Origin: Roseateles sp. SL47
Lineage (GTDB): Bacteria; Pseudomonadota; Gammaproteobacteria; Burkholderiales; Burkholderiaceae_C
Reading direction: 5' to 3'
Assembly (NCBI RefSeq): GCF_026625885.1
Contig: NZ_CP113068.1
Span: forward strand, 3,286,001 to 3,350,000
Length of the DNA: 64,000 nucleotides
Both the position numbers and the translations under genes were made by a program. Below are positions 28,434 to 38,625 of the stretch, one piece after another (the stretch's first letter is position 1; the number at the start of each line of letters is the position of its first letter). The notes beneath the pieces are model-generated. The model saw only the letters and a program-made list of their open reading frames with translations, made no database searches and was not told the DNA's origin.

Positions 28434-28933
28434 TCGAGCACGATCGCTTTCTCGATGACCACGGCGTCCACCGGCACGTCATCATGGAAACCGGAGCGGC
28501 TGGTCTTGACCTTCTCGATCTTGTCCACCACCTCGGTGCCGCCGATGACCTTGCCGAAGACCGCATAGCCCCAGCCCGACGGGCTTTCGCTCTTGAAGTT
28601 CAGGAACTCGTTGTCCACCGTGTTGATGAAGAACTGAGCGCTGGCCGAATGCGGTGCATTGGTGCGGGCCATGGCCAGCGTGTACTTGTTGTTCTTCAGG
28701 CCGTTGTTGGCTTCGTTCTGGATGGGGGCATCGGTGGGCTTTTGCTTCATGCCGGCTTCAAAACCGCCGCCCTGGACCATGAAGCCCTTGATGACGCGGT
28801 GGAAGATGGTGCCGTCATAGTGGCCCTTGTTGACGTAGGCGATGAAGTTCGCGACGGAGGCCGGGGCCTTGTCGTCATCCAGTTCAATCGTGATCACGCC
28901 GTGATTGGTTTGCAGTTCGACTTTCTTGCTCAT
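28430..28933 (-). CDS. ppiB: PpiB, cytoplasmic peptidyl-prolyl isomerase (cyclophilin)
   Basis: This 167-residue cyclophilin has no signal peptide. The catalytic core is visible in [13 protein letters not shown] and in SAQFFINT, with the usual glycine-rich ending. It speeds cis-trans change at proline bonds in folding proteins. Its ATG overlaps the stop of the upstream exported cyclophilin gene (ATGA) and its own stop overlaps lpxH, giving a tightly coupled three-gene set. Confidence 0.93.
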   Translation of the reverse strand: MSKKVELQTNHGVITIELDDDKAPASVANFIAYVNKGHYDGTIFHRVIKGFMVQGGGFEAGMKQKPTDAPIQNEANNGLKNNKYTLAMARTNAPHSASAQFFINTVDNEFLNFKSESPSGWGYAVFGKVIGGTEVVDKIEKVKTSRSGFHDDVPVDAVVIEKAIVLE

Positions 28934-29505
28934 GACTTGTTCTCCACGGTGGCTTGTTTGATGAGGATAGGGGTGGTGGGCAGGTTCTGGAACAGGGCGT
29001 TGCGCGGGGCCGTGGGGGTGGCGCGGATCTTGTCCACCACCTCCATGCCCTCGATCACATAGCCAAACACGGCATAACCGCGACCGTCCGGGGCATACCC
29101 TGGGTCCAGGCCCGGGTTGTCCACCACATTGATGAAGAACTGCGACGTTGCCGAGTTCGGATCGTTGGTGCGGGCCATGGCCACGCTACCGCGGATGTTG
29201 AGCAGGCCGTTACCGGCCTCCAGAGGGATCGGTGCCTTGGTGGGCTTCTGCTGCAGCTGCGGCGTATAGCCGCCGGTTTGCACCATGAATCCATCAATCA
29301 CGCGGTGGAAGATGACGCCGTTGTAATGGCCTGACTTCACATAGTTGATGAAGTTGGCCACGCTCTTGGGCGCTTTTTCCGGCTCCAGCTGGATGCGAAT
29401 GTCGCCCAGCGTGGTGGTGAGCTTCACGACCTGCGCCTGGGCCAGTGACGCCGCCAGGCTCAGCGCGGTGGCGCCCAGCGCCATCAGCAGTTTGGTGGTC
29501 CTCAT
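28930..29505 (-). CDS. exported peptidyl-prolyl isomerase (PpiA-type cyclophilin)
   Basis: The protein has 191 residues from the ATG at 29505. The signal peptide ends at AQA-Q near residue 25; the open frame upstream encodes nothing signal-like, so the internal ATG is preferred. The cyclophilin domain follows with [14 protein letters not shown] and TSQFFINV. It should act in the periplasm on exported proteins, paired with the cytoplasmic PpiB encoded next. The two domains are close in sequence, which suggests duplication. Confidence 0.9.
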   Translation of the reverse strand: MRTTKLLMALGATALSLAASLAQAQVVKLTTTLGDIRIQLEPEKAPKSVANFINYVKSGHYNGVIFHRVIDGFMVQTGGYTPQLQQKPTKAPIPLEAGNGLLNIRGSVAMARTNDPNSATSQFFINVVDNPGLDPGYAPDGRGYAVFGYVIEGMEVVDKIRATPTAPRNALFQNLPTTPILIKQATVENKS

Positions 29506-29618
29506 GATCGATGCTTGTTGCGGAAGGTGGAAGGGCGCCGCGCCGTCTGGTGGGAGCCAGGCGCGGCCGGAGGACACCTGCGCGGCCGTGAACTTCCAGA
29601 CCGGGGCAGGCGGACAGA

Positions 29619-30149
29619 TCAGGACGACGGGCGTTTGCCGTTGTTGAGGTCGGACACCCGCTGCAGCTTCAGCCGCAAAGCGGAATCATCCCCCAGCGGC
29701 TGCTTGAGCGCGCGCTCGTAGGCCTGCTGGGCCAGACGCAGCAGCACATCGCCCAAATTTTCCTGGGCTTGGGCATGGTCCGGCTGCAGCTCGAGTGCTC
29801 GCATCAGCTGCTGCCGGGCGGGTTCATATTCCCCGCGCGCCGCATGGATCACGGCCAGATTGTTGTAGGGGTCCGCCAGATCGGGGTAATCCTCGGTCAG
29901 GGCGGTGAAGATGACGCGGGCGCGCTCCAATTGGCGCTGTTCCAGCAGCATCGTTCCAAGGACGAAGCGCAGGCGGGGGTCGTCCGGGCTGCTTTTAAGC
30001 GCGTCCTCGGCGGCCTTGATGGCCTGGTCACGCTTGCCGGAGGCCCACAGGGCCTGGGCGCCTTCCAGCGCTGCGGCATGCACGGCGGTGGAGGTGAGCA
30101 CGGCCAGGGCGATGCAGCAGCTGTGGAGCAGGACGTGGAACTTGGGCAT
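29619..30149 (-). CDS. exported tetratricopeptide-repeat protein
   Basis: The protein has 176 residues from the ATG at 30149; a TTG at 30170 is a weaker alternative. A signal peptide ends near VHA-AA. Residues about 35-150 form three to four TPR helices (for example DPYNNLAVIHAARGEYEPARQQLMRALELQPDHAQAQENLGDVLL, seen in pieces). The end is basic. It is 113 bases upstream of the exported cyclophilin gene and may share its transcript. A scaffold role in the periplasm is the most that can be said. Confidence 0.75.
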   Translation of the reverse strand: MPKFHVLLHSCCIALAVLTSTAVHAAALEGAQALWASGKRDQAIKAAEDALKSSPDDPRLRFVLGTMLLEQRQLERARVIFTALTEDYPDLADPYNNLAVIHAARGEYEPARQQLMRALELQPDHAQAQENLGDVLLRLAQQAYERALKQPLGDDSALRLKLQRVSDLNNGKRPSS

Positions 30150-30395
30150 GGGCGGATGGGGGGTGGTCAAGGCCGTGGCACGGGGTTGGAGCGGGACCTT
30201 CGAGGGTCTGCCCGAAGCTCCCGAACCAGCGGGCCGCTATACTGCCGGTCATTCTAGAGCGAGCGGCCATCTCTCGCCCGACCAATGCCCTTGCCGTGCC
30301 CTACCGTCGCACTTGACCGTCATCCCTGACGTTGGCTGCGGCTCCAGCATCACGCATTTCCGCCTGGCGCGGCGAACGCACCAGTGGCCCCATTC

Positions 30396-31795
<1,400 letters not shown>

Positions 31796-31796
<1 letters not shown>

Positions 31797-32449
31797 TGGG
31801 GCGTGTGGCGACCGCCGGGGTGACCCCGGACTATTGGGACGAAGCCTGCCGTCATCTGGTCAAACGCGACCGGGTGATGAAGAAGCTCATCCCGCAATTT
31901 GGCGAAGCCCGGCTGCAGAGCCGGGGGGATGCGTTCACGACGCTGGCCCGCTCCATCGTGGGGCAGCAGATTTCGGTCAAGGCCGCGCAATCGGTCTGGG
32001 ACAAGTTCGCCGGGCTGATGAGTGGCCCGTCCAACCGGATCAAACCGGTGGAGGTGCTGGCCCTGGACAAGGACCAGCTCAAGGCGGTGGGCCTGTCCGC
32101 CCGCAAGGTGGAATACCTCAGCGACCTCGCCCAGCATTTTGAATCGGGGCAGGTTCATCCGCGCCAATGGGCGCAGATGGACGACGAAGCCATCATTGAC
32201 GAGCTGGTCGCCATCCGCGGCATTGCCCGTTGGACGGCTGAAATGTTCCTCATCTTCCATTTGATGCGGCCGAACGTGCTGCCCCTGGACGACCTGGGGC
32301 TGCTCAAGGGGATCAGCCAGCACTACTTCAGCGACGAGCCGGTGTCCCGGGCCGAGGCGCGGGAGCTGGGCGAAGGGTGGGCCCCCTATCGGTCTGTGGC
32401 CACATGGTACATTTGGCGTAGCCTGGATCCGCTTCCGGTGGATTACTGA
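31796..32449 (+). CDS. DNA-3-methyladenine glycosylase (AlkA-like, HhH-GPD family)
   Basis: This 217-residue protein has the helix-hairpin-helix followed by a catalytic aspartate typical of HhH-GPD glycosylases ([14 protein letters not shown] then [12 protein letters not shown]). It removes alkylated bases from DNA. It is shorter than E. coli AlkA because the N-terminal beta domain is missing. Its ATG overlaps the cysS stop by one base and accA begins two bases after its own stop, a conserved order in Burkholderiales. Confidence 0.88.
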
Positions 32450-32450
32450 T

Positions 32451-33422
32451 ATGAGCAAACGACACTTTCTCGAGTTCGAGCAACCCATTGCCGAGCTAGA
32501 AACCAAGATTGACGAACTCCGCTACGTGCAGAGTGAGTCGGCGGTGGACATCTCCGAAGAGATCGACCGCCTGAGCAAAAAGAGCCACCAGCTCACCAAG
32601 GACATCTACGCCAACGTGCTACCGTGGCAGGTGTACCAGGTGGCCCGGCATCCGCAGCGCCCCCAGACGCTGGACTACTGCCGCGACGTCTTCACCGAGT
32701 TCCAGGAACTGCACGGTGACCGGCATTTTGCGGATGACGCCGCCATCGTGGGTGGTTTGGCCCGCTTCAACGGCCAACCCTGCATGATCATCGGCCATCA
32801 GCGCGGTGCGGACGCCAAGGAGCGCACGCTGCGCAACTTCGGCATGCCACGCCCCGAGGGCTATCGCAAGGCACTGCGCCTGCTGAAGCTGGCTGAGAAA
32901 TTCGGCCTGCCCGTGTTCACCTTCATCGACACCATGGGGGCCTACCCCGGTATTGGTGCGGAAGAACGGGGCCAGTCGGAAGCCATCGGCCGGAACATCT
33001 TCGAGATGGCCCAGCTGGAAGTGCCCATCATTGCCACCGTCATCGGTGAAGGCGGCTCCGGCGGCGCCCTGGCCATCGGCGTGGCCGATCAGGTGCTGAT
33101 GCTGCAGTTCTCCGCTTATTCGGTGATCTCGCCCGAAGGCTGCGCGTCCATCCTCTGGAAGACCGCTGCGCGTGCCCCCGAGGCCGCCGAGGCCCTGGGC
33201 ATCACCGCGCACCGCCTGAAGGCGATGGGCCTGGTGGACAAGATCGTCAGCGAGCCGGTCGGTGGTGCTCACCGCGACCCCAAGCAGATGGCGTCCAGCC
33301 TGAAGCGCGCTCTGGGCGACGCCCTGCGCCAGGTGTCCGACCTCAAGACCAAGGACCTGCTGGAGCGCCGTTACGAGCGCCTGCAGGCCTATGGCCGCTT
33401 CAGCGACACCAAGAGTCACTGA
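32451..33422 (+). CDS. accA: AccA, acetyl-CoA carboxylase carboxyltransferase alpha subunit
   Basis: This 323-residue protein matches AccA along its whole length: the helical N-terminus, [13 protein letters not shown], the CoA-binding [24 protein letters not shown] and the [12 protein letters not shown] oxyanion loop. With AccD it moves the carboxyl group from biotin to acetyl-CoA, the first step of fatty-acid synthesis. It sits between the glycosylase and tilS. Confidence 0.97.
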   Translation: MSKRHFLEFEQPIAELETKIDELRYVQSESAVDISEEIDRLSKKSHQLTKDIYANVLPWQVYQVARHPQRPQTLDYCRDVFTEFQELHGDRHFADDAAIVGGLARFNGQPCMIIGHQRGADAKERTLRNFGMPRPEGYRKALRLLKLAEKFGLPVFTFIDTMGAYPGIGAEERGQSEAIGRNIFEMAQLEVPIIATVIGEGGSGGALAIGVADQVLMLQFSAYSVISPEGCASILWKTAARAPEAAEALGITAHRLKAMGLVDKIVSEPVGGAHRDPKQMASSLKRALGDALRQVSDLKTKDLLERRYERLQAYGRFSDTKSH

Positions 33423-33430
33423 TTGACGCT

Positions 33431-33450
33431 GGCCGGCGGTTCCGCCGGCC
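33431..33450. terminator. hairpin between accA and tilS
   Basis: Nine-base GC-only arms flank two T residues. It begins 8 bases after the accA stop and is followed by TCTCC, not a T-run. It may trim or slow transcription into tilS. Its position argues that tilS starts at the ATG at 33456, not at the TTG at 33423. Confidence 0.45.
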
Positions 33451-33455
33451 TCTCC

Positions 33456-34934
33456 ATGCTCCCCCACGCATCGCCATCCCCCTCGGCCCATCGGCCCTCC
33501 GGGGTGGCGGTGGCCTGCAGCGGGGGGCGTGATTCCACCGCTTTGCTGCATGCCACCGTCTGCGCGTCCCGATCCTTGGGCCTGCAGGTGGTGGCGTTGC
33601 ATGTCCATCACGGCTTGAATCCGCAGGCCGATGGCTGGCTGGCGCATCTGCAGGCCCAGGTGGCGCAGTGGGCCGCTGAGGGCTTGCCGGTGCGCCTGAT
33701 GTGGGAGCGGCTGGACGGCCGCCCTGGTCCGGGTGAAAGCATTGAGGCCTGGGCGCGCGCCGGCCGCCATCAGGCACTGCAGCGGATGGCTCGCAGGGCG
33801 GGCACCGACTTGCTGCTGCTGGCCCATCATCGGCGCGACCAGGCGGAAACCTTTCTGCTGCAGGCGCTGCGTGGTGCCGGAGCGGCCGGGCTCGCGGCCA
33901 TGCCGCAGCAGCAATGGCGCGACGGCGTGTGCTGGGCGCGGCCGTGGCTGGATCAGCCGCGTGAGGCGGTGGAGGCGTATGTGCGGCAGCATGGCTTGTC
34001 GCACATTGAGGACAGCAGCAACACCGACCTGCGATTTGCTCGTAATCGGCTGCGGCATGCCCTGTGGCCGGTGCTGACCGAGGCGGCGCCGGGGGCGGAA
34101 GCTGCGTTGGCGCAGTCAGCGGCATGGGCACAGCAGGCCTTGGCGTTGCAGCAGGAGATCGCGGCGCAGGATCTGGCGGTGTGGGCGCCAGCGCTGCCGC
34201 CTGCTCGTGCGTTGCGGACTGCGGCGTGGACTGCGCTCAGCCCGGCGAGGCTCTCGAATCTGCTTCGGGCCTGGTTGCGCCTCTGCGGTGAACAGGCGGC
34301 GCCGGCCAGCCTGATCGAGCGCCTGATGAATGAGGTACCGGCTGCTGACGTCGGGCGTTGGCTCTGGGGGCGGCTGGAGGTTCGGCTGTATCGTGGAGAA
34401 CTGTCGGTGGCGCGAGCAAGAAGGGCCCCCGACAGGCCCTTGGCGGGGTTCATGTTGACCGCCGCCGACATCGCGTCGTCGTCCGACCAGGGGCTTGTGA
34501 CCGACGTGACCCCTGTGACCGACATGGCCGACACGACCGGCCCGACCGGCCCGACCGACGCCCCTGTCTTGACCCTCGATCTCTCTCGGCCCGGCCGCCA
34601 TCCCGTCCCGCAATGGCGGGGCGCCATCGAGGTGCTCCCGGCCGAAGCGATGTTGGAAGGCGTCAGTCGTGGTGTATCGGCTTCCCGGCTCATCAAGGTC
34701 GAGTTGCGTCCACGCGAAGGCGGCATCCAGTTTCAGGCCCATGCAAGGGGTATTCCGCGAAGCCTCAAGAAGTGCTGGCAGACGGCTGGAATCCCGGCGC
34801 CACAGAGGGAAGGGCCGCTGTTATGGGGCGATGGCGCGCTGCTGTTTGTGCCTGGCCTGGGCCTGGACGCGAGGGTGCTGGAGACGGCGGCGCAGGGCCT
34901 GCTGGCCCTGCGATGGCACCCGGATGCATGCTGA
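33456..34934 (+). CDS. tilS: TilS, tRNA(Ile)-lysidine synthase
   Basis: The protein has 492 residues from the ATG at 33456. The PP-loop ATP site SGGRDS is at residues 22-27, and HHRRDQAETFLLQALRGAG follows in the catalytic domain. It adds lysine to C34 of tRNA-Ile(CAU) so that it reads AUA. The C-terminal domain is recognisable, but just before it lies a low-complexity insert at about residues 348-371, made of Val/Thr/Asp and Thr-Gly-Pro repeats (34498-34566). The core motifs are intact, so the gene should be functional. Confidence 0.92.
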   Translation: MLPHASPSPSAHRPSGVAVACSGGRDSTALLHATVCASRSLGLQVVALHVHHGLNPQADGWLAHLQAQVAQWAAEGLPVRLMWERLDGRPGPGESIEAWARAGRHQALQRMARRAGTDLLLLAHHRRDQAETFLLQALRGAGAAGLAAMPQQQWRDGVCWARPWLDQPREAVEAYVRQHGLSHIEDSSNTDLRFARNRLRHALWPVLTEAAPGAEAALAQSAAWAQQALALQQEIAAQDLAVWAPALPPARALRTAAWTALSPARLSNLLRAWLRLCGEQAAPASLIERLMNEVPAADVGRWLWGRLEVRLYRGELSVARARRAPDRPLAGFMLTAADIASSSDQGLVTDVTPVTDMADTTGPTGPTDAPVLTLDLSRPGRHPVPQWRGAIEVLPAEAMLEGVSRGVSASRLIKVELRPREGGIQFQAHARGIPRSLKKCWQTAGIPAPQREGPLLWGDGALLFVPGLGLDARVLETAAQGLLALRWHPDAC

Positions 34935-34961
34935 TGCTGCATGGCTTGCTGAACTGGCCCC

Positions 34962-34972
34962 TATAGAATCGG
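34962..34972 (+). promoter_or_regulatory. possible -10 region of lysC
   Basis: TATAGAATCGG lies 66 bases before the lysC start in the 104-base tilS-lysC gap. It is identical to the sequence before clpS. A TTGCTG at 34946-34951 is too close to be a standard -35. Confidence 0.35.
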
Positions 34973-35038
34973 TGGCTCCGGCCGCGGTGCCTGCTTGGGT
35001 GTAAGTCGCGGCCTTCCCCTGCGTCTGAAGACACTCCC

Positions 35039-36310
35039 ATGGCATTGATCGTTCACAAGTACGGCGGCACCTCGATGGGGAGCCCCGAACGTATCCGCAA
35101 TGTGGCCAAGCGCGTCGCCAAATGGGCCCGTGCCGGCCATCAGATGGTGGTGGTGCCCTCGGCCATGAGCGGCGAAACCAACCGCCTGCTGGGCCTGGCC
35201 AAGGAACTCTCGCCCGCCAGCAGCACACCGGCGCTGATGCGTGAGCTGGACATGATTGCCTCCACCGGCGAGCAGGTGTCCGTGGGCCTGCTGGCCATTG
35301 CGCTGCAGGCGGAAGGCATGGACGCGGTCAGCTACACCGGCTGGCAGGTGCCCGTGGCCACCGACAGCTCCTACACCAAGGCCCGCATCGAAAGCATCGA
35401 CGACACCCGCGTGCGTGCCGATCTGGCCGCTGGCAAGGTGGTGGTCATCACCGGCTTCCAGGGTGTGGACGAAGCCAACAACATCACCACGCTGGGCCGC
35501 GGTGGCTCGGACACATCGGCCGTGGCCATTGCCGCTGCGATGAAGGCGGACGAATGCCTCATCTACACCGATGTGGACGGCGTCTACACCACCGACCCGC
35601 GCATCGTTCCCGAAGCACGTCGCCTGCACACCATCAGCTTTGAAGAGATGCTGGAGATGGCGTCGCTGGGCTCCAAGGTGTTGCAGATCCGTTCGGTGGA
35701 ATTCGCCGGCAAATACCGGGTGCCGCTGCGCGTGCTGTCCAGCTTCACGCCCTGGGACATCGACATCAACGAGGAAGCCAAGTCCGGCACCTTGATCACC
35801 TTTGAAGAGGACGAAAAAATGGAACAAGCGGTCGTCTCGGGCATTGCCTTCAACCGTGACGAAGCCAAGGTCACCCTGCTGGGCGTGCCCGACAAGCCGG
35901 GCATCGCGTTCCAGATCCTGGGCCCGGTGGCGGATGCCAAGATCGATGTGGATGTGATCATCCAGAACGTGTCGCAGGACGGCAAGACCGACTTCTCCTT
36001 CACCGTCCATCGCAACGACTACCAGCGTGCCATCGAGCTGCTGGAAAAGACGGTCGGCCCGGCGGTGCAGGCGGCCAAGGTGATTGGCGATACCCGCATC
36101 TGCAAGGTGTCCATTGTTGGTATCGGCATGCGCTCGCATGTGGGCATTGCATCGAAGATGTTCCGCTCGCTGTCGGAGGAGGGCATCAACATCCAGATGA
36201 TCACCACCAGCGAAATCAAGACCTCAGTCGTCATCGACGAGAAGTACATGGAGCTGGCCGTCCGCGCGCTGCATCGCGCCTTTGATCTGGATCAGGAACT
36301 GCCGGTCTGA
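35039..36310 (+). CDS. lysC: LysC, aspartate kinase
   Basis: This is a 423-residue monofunctional aspartokinase. It opens with the kinase motif KYGGTSMGS, continues with [25 protein letters not shown] and ends in two ACT domains (from about residue 265) that usually bind lysine and threonine for feedback control. It starts the pathway to lysine, threonine, methionine and diaminopimelate. An internal start that would give a separate beta subunit is possible in this type (ATG at 35819, [12 protein letters not shown]) but unproven. Confidence 0.95.
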   Translation: MALIVHKYGGTSMGSPERIRNVAKRVAKWARAGHQMVVVPSAMSGETNRLLGLAKELSPASSTPALMRELDMIASTGEQVSVGLLAIALQAEGMDAVSYTGWQVPVATDSSYTKARIESIDDTRVRADLAAGKVVVITGFQGVDEANNITTLGRGGSDTSAVAIAAAMKADECLIYTDVDGVYTTDPRIVPEARRLHTISFEEMLEMASLGSKVLQIRSVEFAGKYRVPLRVLSSFTPWDIDINEEAKSGTLITFEEDEKMEQAVVSGIAFNRDEAKVTLLGVPDKPGIAFQILGPVADAKIDVDVIIQNVSQDGKTDFSFTVHRNDYQRAIELLEKTVGPAVQAAKVIGDTRICKVSIVGIGMRSHVGIASKMFRSLSEEGINIQMITTSEIKTSVVIDEKYMELAVRALHRAFDLDQELPV

Positions 36311-36451
36311 GACTGTGCAAAACGCTTGGCGTCAGGCTCGGGATCCAGCCCGGCTTGAATGTCGGCATGAAGGGGGCTGACATGCTTGGGCGGATTGCGA
36401 TTTCTCAGAGAGATTCTTGGGAATCTTCTCTGGAGCGCCAAAAACCCGTGC

Positions 36452-36457
36452 TATAGT
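36452..36457 (+). promoter_or_regulatory. candidate -10 box of tRNA-Ser
   Basis: TATAGT sits 17 bases before the tRNA 5' end, a plausible -10. The expected -35 position reads TCTGGA, a poor match. An imperfect inverted repeat of AGAGATTC type lies just upstream (about 36407-36431). Confidence 0.4.
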
Positions 36458-36473
36458 TTCAGCTTCTTCGGAT

Positions 36474-36566
36474 GGAGACGTGACCGAGTGGCCGAAGGTG
36501 CTCCCCTGCTAAGGGAGTATGTGGGCAAAACCTGCATCGAGGGTTCGAATCCCTCCGTCTCCGCCA
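36474..36566 (+). tRNA. tRNA-Ser (anticodon GCU)
   Basis: The acceptor arms GGAGACG (36474-36480) and CGTCTCC (36556-36562) pair fully. The anticodon stem CTCCC/GGGAG holds the loop CTGCTAA with anticodon GCT at 36508-36510, reading AGC/AGU serine codons. A long variable arm follows, as in all serine tRNAs, then the T-loop GGTTCGAATCC. The 3' CCA is encoded. Confidence 0.97.
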
Positions 36567-36578
36567 ACTGAATGTGAG

Positions 36579-36607
36579 GCCCCCGCAGCGCAAGTTGCGG
36601 GGGCTTT
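36579..36607 (+). terminator. terminator of tRNA-Ser
   Basis: Nine-base arms (GCCCCCGCA and complement) enclose an 8-base loop and are followed by TTTCTC. It begins 12 bases after the tRNA. Confidence 0.8.
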
Positions 36608-36812
36608 CTCACTTCTGGGGGCGGGAGTGGGCAGGGCTGGGCTGGGTCGGTCTGCATATGTCGCAATCGCAACGCGTGCATTGCGCTGGATGTGCTGTTT
36701 GTCACAGGCCGTTTTGCAGTCTGAATCGTGACCGGTTTGCTGTTGCTGCTAGATACGGTCCGGTCCCTGCAAACCCCCTGTTCATGGGTGAAGTACTCTA
36801 CATTCACAGCGC

Positions 36813-37445
36813 ATGCACACTCCGAATTCGTCTGAACTGCCCGATCTGTCCATGGCCCGGTTGCTGATCCAGCAACACCCTCTGGCCACGTTGATGCTGC
36901 AGGACCCCACGCATGGGCTCAGCGCAGTGCCAGTCCCCATGATCTGGGGCGCGGAGAAGAACAAGCCGGACCAATGGTGGGTAGAAGGGCATATGGCCCG
37001 TTCGAACCAGAACACCGATGCGTTGGTCAGCGGCAAGGCGGGCCAGGTGCTGGTGCAGTTCAGTGGTCCCGGCGCGTATGTGTCGCCCCGGCATTACGAC
37101 GTCTCCAAGTCCGTGCCCACCTGGAACTACGTGACGGTGCAAATCCATGGCCGGGTGCAGATCATCGACAACCCGCTGGAGAAGGACACCCTGCTCAAGC
37201 GCCTGATTGCCACCCAGGAGCCTGCCTACGCGCGGGACTGGAGTGGCCTGCCGGCCGACCGGGATGGCAAGTTGCTGGGTAGCATCATCGGTTTTCGCAT
37301 TCCCGTGGAGCGCTGCGTGCTGAAGGTCAAGCTCAGCCAGAACCGCAGCGAGGGGGAGCGCAGCCGCATCCTGGCGCATCAGCGCAAGGGCAGCTATGAA
37401 GAGCAGGTGCTGGCGCGCTGGATGACGCTGCTGGCGCAGCGGTAG
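36813..37445 (+). CDS. PaiB-type FMN-binding protein
   Basis: This 210-residue protein matches the FMN-binding split-barrel family named after Bacillus PaiB, for example GPGAYVSPRHYDVSKSVPTWNYVTVQIHG in the centre and the basic RILAHQRKGS near the end. PaiB is called a negative transcriptional regulator, but most members are better seen as flavin-binding oxidoreductase-like proteins. It is a single gene with no obvious partner. Confidence 0.85.
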   Translation: MHTPNSSELPDLSMARLLIQQHPLATLMLQDPTHGLSAVPVPMIWGAEKNKPDQWWVEGHMARSNQNTDALVSGKAGQVLVQFSGPGAYVSPRHYDVSKSVPTWNYVTVQIHGRVQIIDNPLEKDTLLKRLIATQEPAYARDWSGLPADRDGKLLGSIIGFRIPVERCVLKVKLSQNRSEGERSRILAHQRKGSYEEQVLARWMTLLAQR

Positions 37446-37642
37446 AGCGGGTCGAAGACCTGCAAAGGGCGCGCAGGCGCTAGAAATGCCTTCACCGAGC
37501 CCGTCAGGTCGAGGCTGGCGAAGTCTTCGTCTTTGAACGAGCACTTTTCAAACTGCAGCGGTTCGCCGTGACGCCCATCCAGAAGCGCTTGAAGTGTTTC
37601 GCAGTCCAGCGCAATGCCAGACACCGTCGCTGCATCGCTCAC
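37394..37642 (-). pseudogene. truncated pentapeptide-repeat gene remnant
   Basis: A GTG at 37642 follows AAGGA at good spacing. The first 49 residues read like the start of a pentapeptide-repeat protein (FEKCSFKDEDFASLDLTGS). After about base 37493 the repeat pattern stops in every minus frame, and the open frame simply runs on into the antisense of the PaiB-like gene. So the 5' end with its initiation signals survives and the rest seems lost. The call rests on a short match and is tentative. Confidence 0.35.
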
Positions 37643-37887
37643 GTCATCTATCCTTTTTCTTCAACGCGTTGATTTCGTTGCGTTCGCAGTGACGTGCCCC
37701 GGAGCGCCAAAGAGCTGGATCTTTGCCCCTTGCCTGGGGCGGGCGAAACACCTCGGGAGGCCTTGCAGGCGCTCCTTCATTCTGGAGCCGTCAATTCAAC
37801 GCGCGCGATTGTATTGCCTGCCACCCGCGCGCGCCCGCTCCCCCGCGTCTCCGGCCAATCCCCGCGCGAGCTGTAATCAAAAGGCAG

Positions 37888-38373
37888 TCACTTGTTCCCG
37901 GTGAGCAGCATTTTGACGACAGGTTTGAGCTTGGTTCGCGTCGGGCGCCATCTCTCCTTCTCGTCGTCCTTTCCCGGCCAATAGAAGGCGGTGGAAATGA
38001 TGCGGCCAGATGGCTCGCGGAGTGTGAGGGAGACGAAAGAAACGTAGGGGTGAAAGCCTTGATCAGCAAAGTCCGCCCACTGGGTGTTGACCATGTAGAA
38101 CAGCCAGGCTTCACATTCGGGATTGTTGGTGAAGATTTCGTAAACGCGGGACTCGATGTTGCTTTCTTTGAGCTCCGACTGAATTGCTACGAGTACAGCC
38201 CCGGATTGCTGTTCGGGATTGTTGACAATGCAGACATTCTTGATCGGCGCATGCTCATGAAATATTGCGGGCGGCTCTTCCGAATGATCGCCAGCGGGAA
38301 TGAGGGCACACGCGCATAGCGTCAATGTCAACGTCGATAGGGAAGCCCAAAACGGTAGGTGGTGGCGCTGCAC
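37888..38373 (-). CDS. small predicted lipoprotein (Sbal_3080-like)
   Basis: This is a 161-residue protein with a hydrophobic leader ending in LCAC, a plausible lipobox with Cys22. The mature part (IKNVCIVNNPE, then SELKESNIESRVYEIF and the AFYW segment) recalls the Sbal_3080 family of small lipoproteins of unknown role. Base composition is visibly less GC-rich than the surroundings. It stands alone between the pentapeptide remnant and the ETF oxidoreductase gene. Confidence 0.6.
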   Translation of the reverse strand: MQRHHLPFWASLSTLTLTLCACALIPAGDHSEEPPAIFHEHAPIKNVCIVNNPEQQSGAVLVAIQSELKESNIESRVYEIFTNNPECEAWLFYMVNTQWADFADQGFHPYVSFVSLTLREPSGRIISTAFYWPGKDDEKERWRPTRTKLKPVVKMLLTGNK

Positions 38374-38581
38374 GGTGTTGGGGTGGGATAAGCCCCCCCC
38401 TTTTGAGCATCGAGATGATCTGTGGATGTTAGTTGGGCAGAGTTTTAGGCAGGGTTCGTCGGGGTTAAGTTGCGTTAAAGGGGCGCAGTGCTGCTCATGC
38501 GGAAGGGGGCACTACGGAGCCATGACGCCCTGGCAGCATTGGCCAAGGTGGAGCCACGTCCGCGTGATCCCGGCCCATGAA

Positions 38582-38603
38582 AAAGCCCGCCGAAGCGGGC
38601 TTT
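38582..38603 (-). terminator. terminator of the ETF-ubiquinone oxidoreductase gene
   Basis: Nine-base arms (AAAGCCCGC and complement) enclose a 4-base loop. On the minus strand the hairpin is followed by five T. It starts 22 bases after the gene's stop. Confidence 0.8.
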
Positions 38604-38625
38604 GCTGTGTGCCGGCCAGCGGTGA

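Noticed and set aside
28430..29505. Two adjacent cyclophilin genes as a split or duplicated pseudogene
   Set aside because: Both are full length with intact active sites; one is exported and one is cytoplasmic, a normal pairing.
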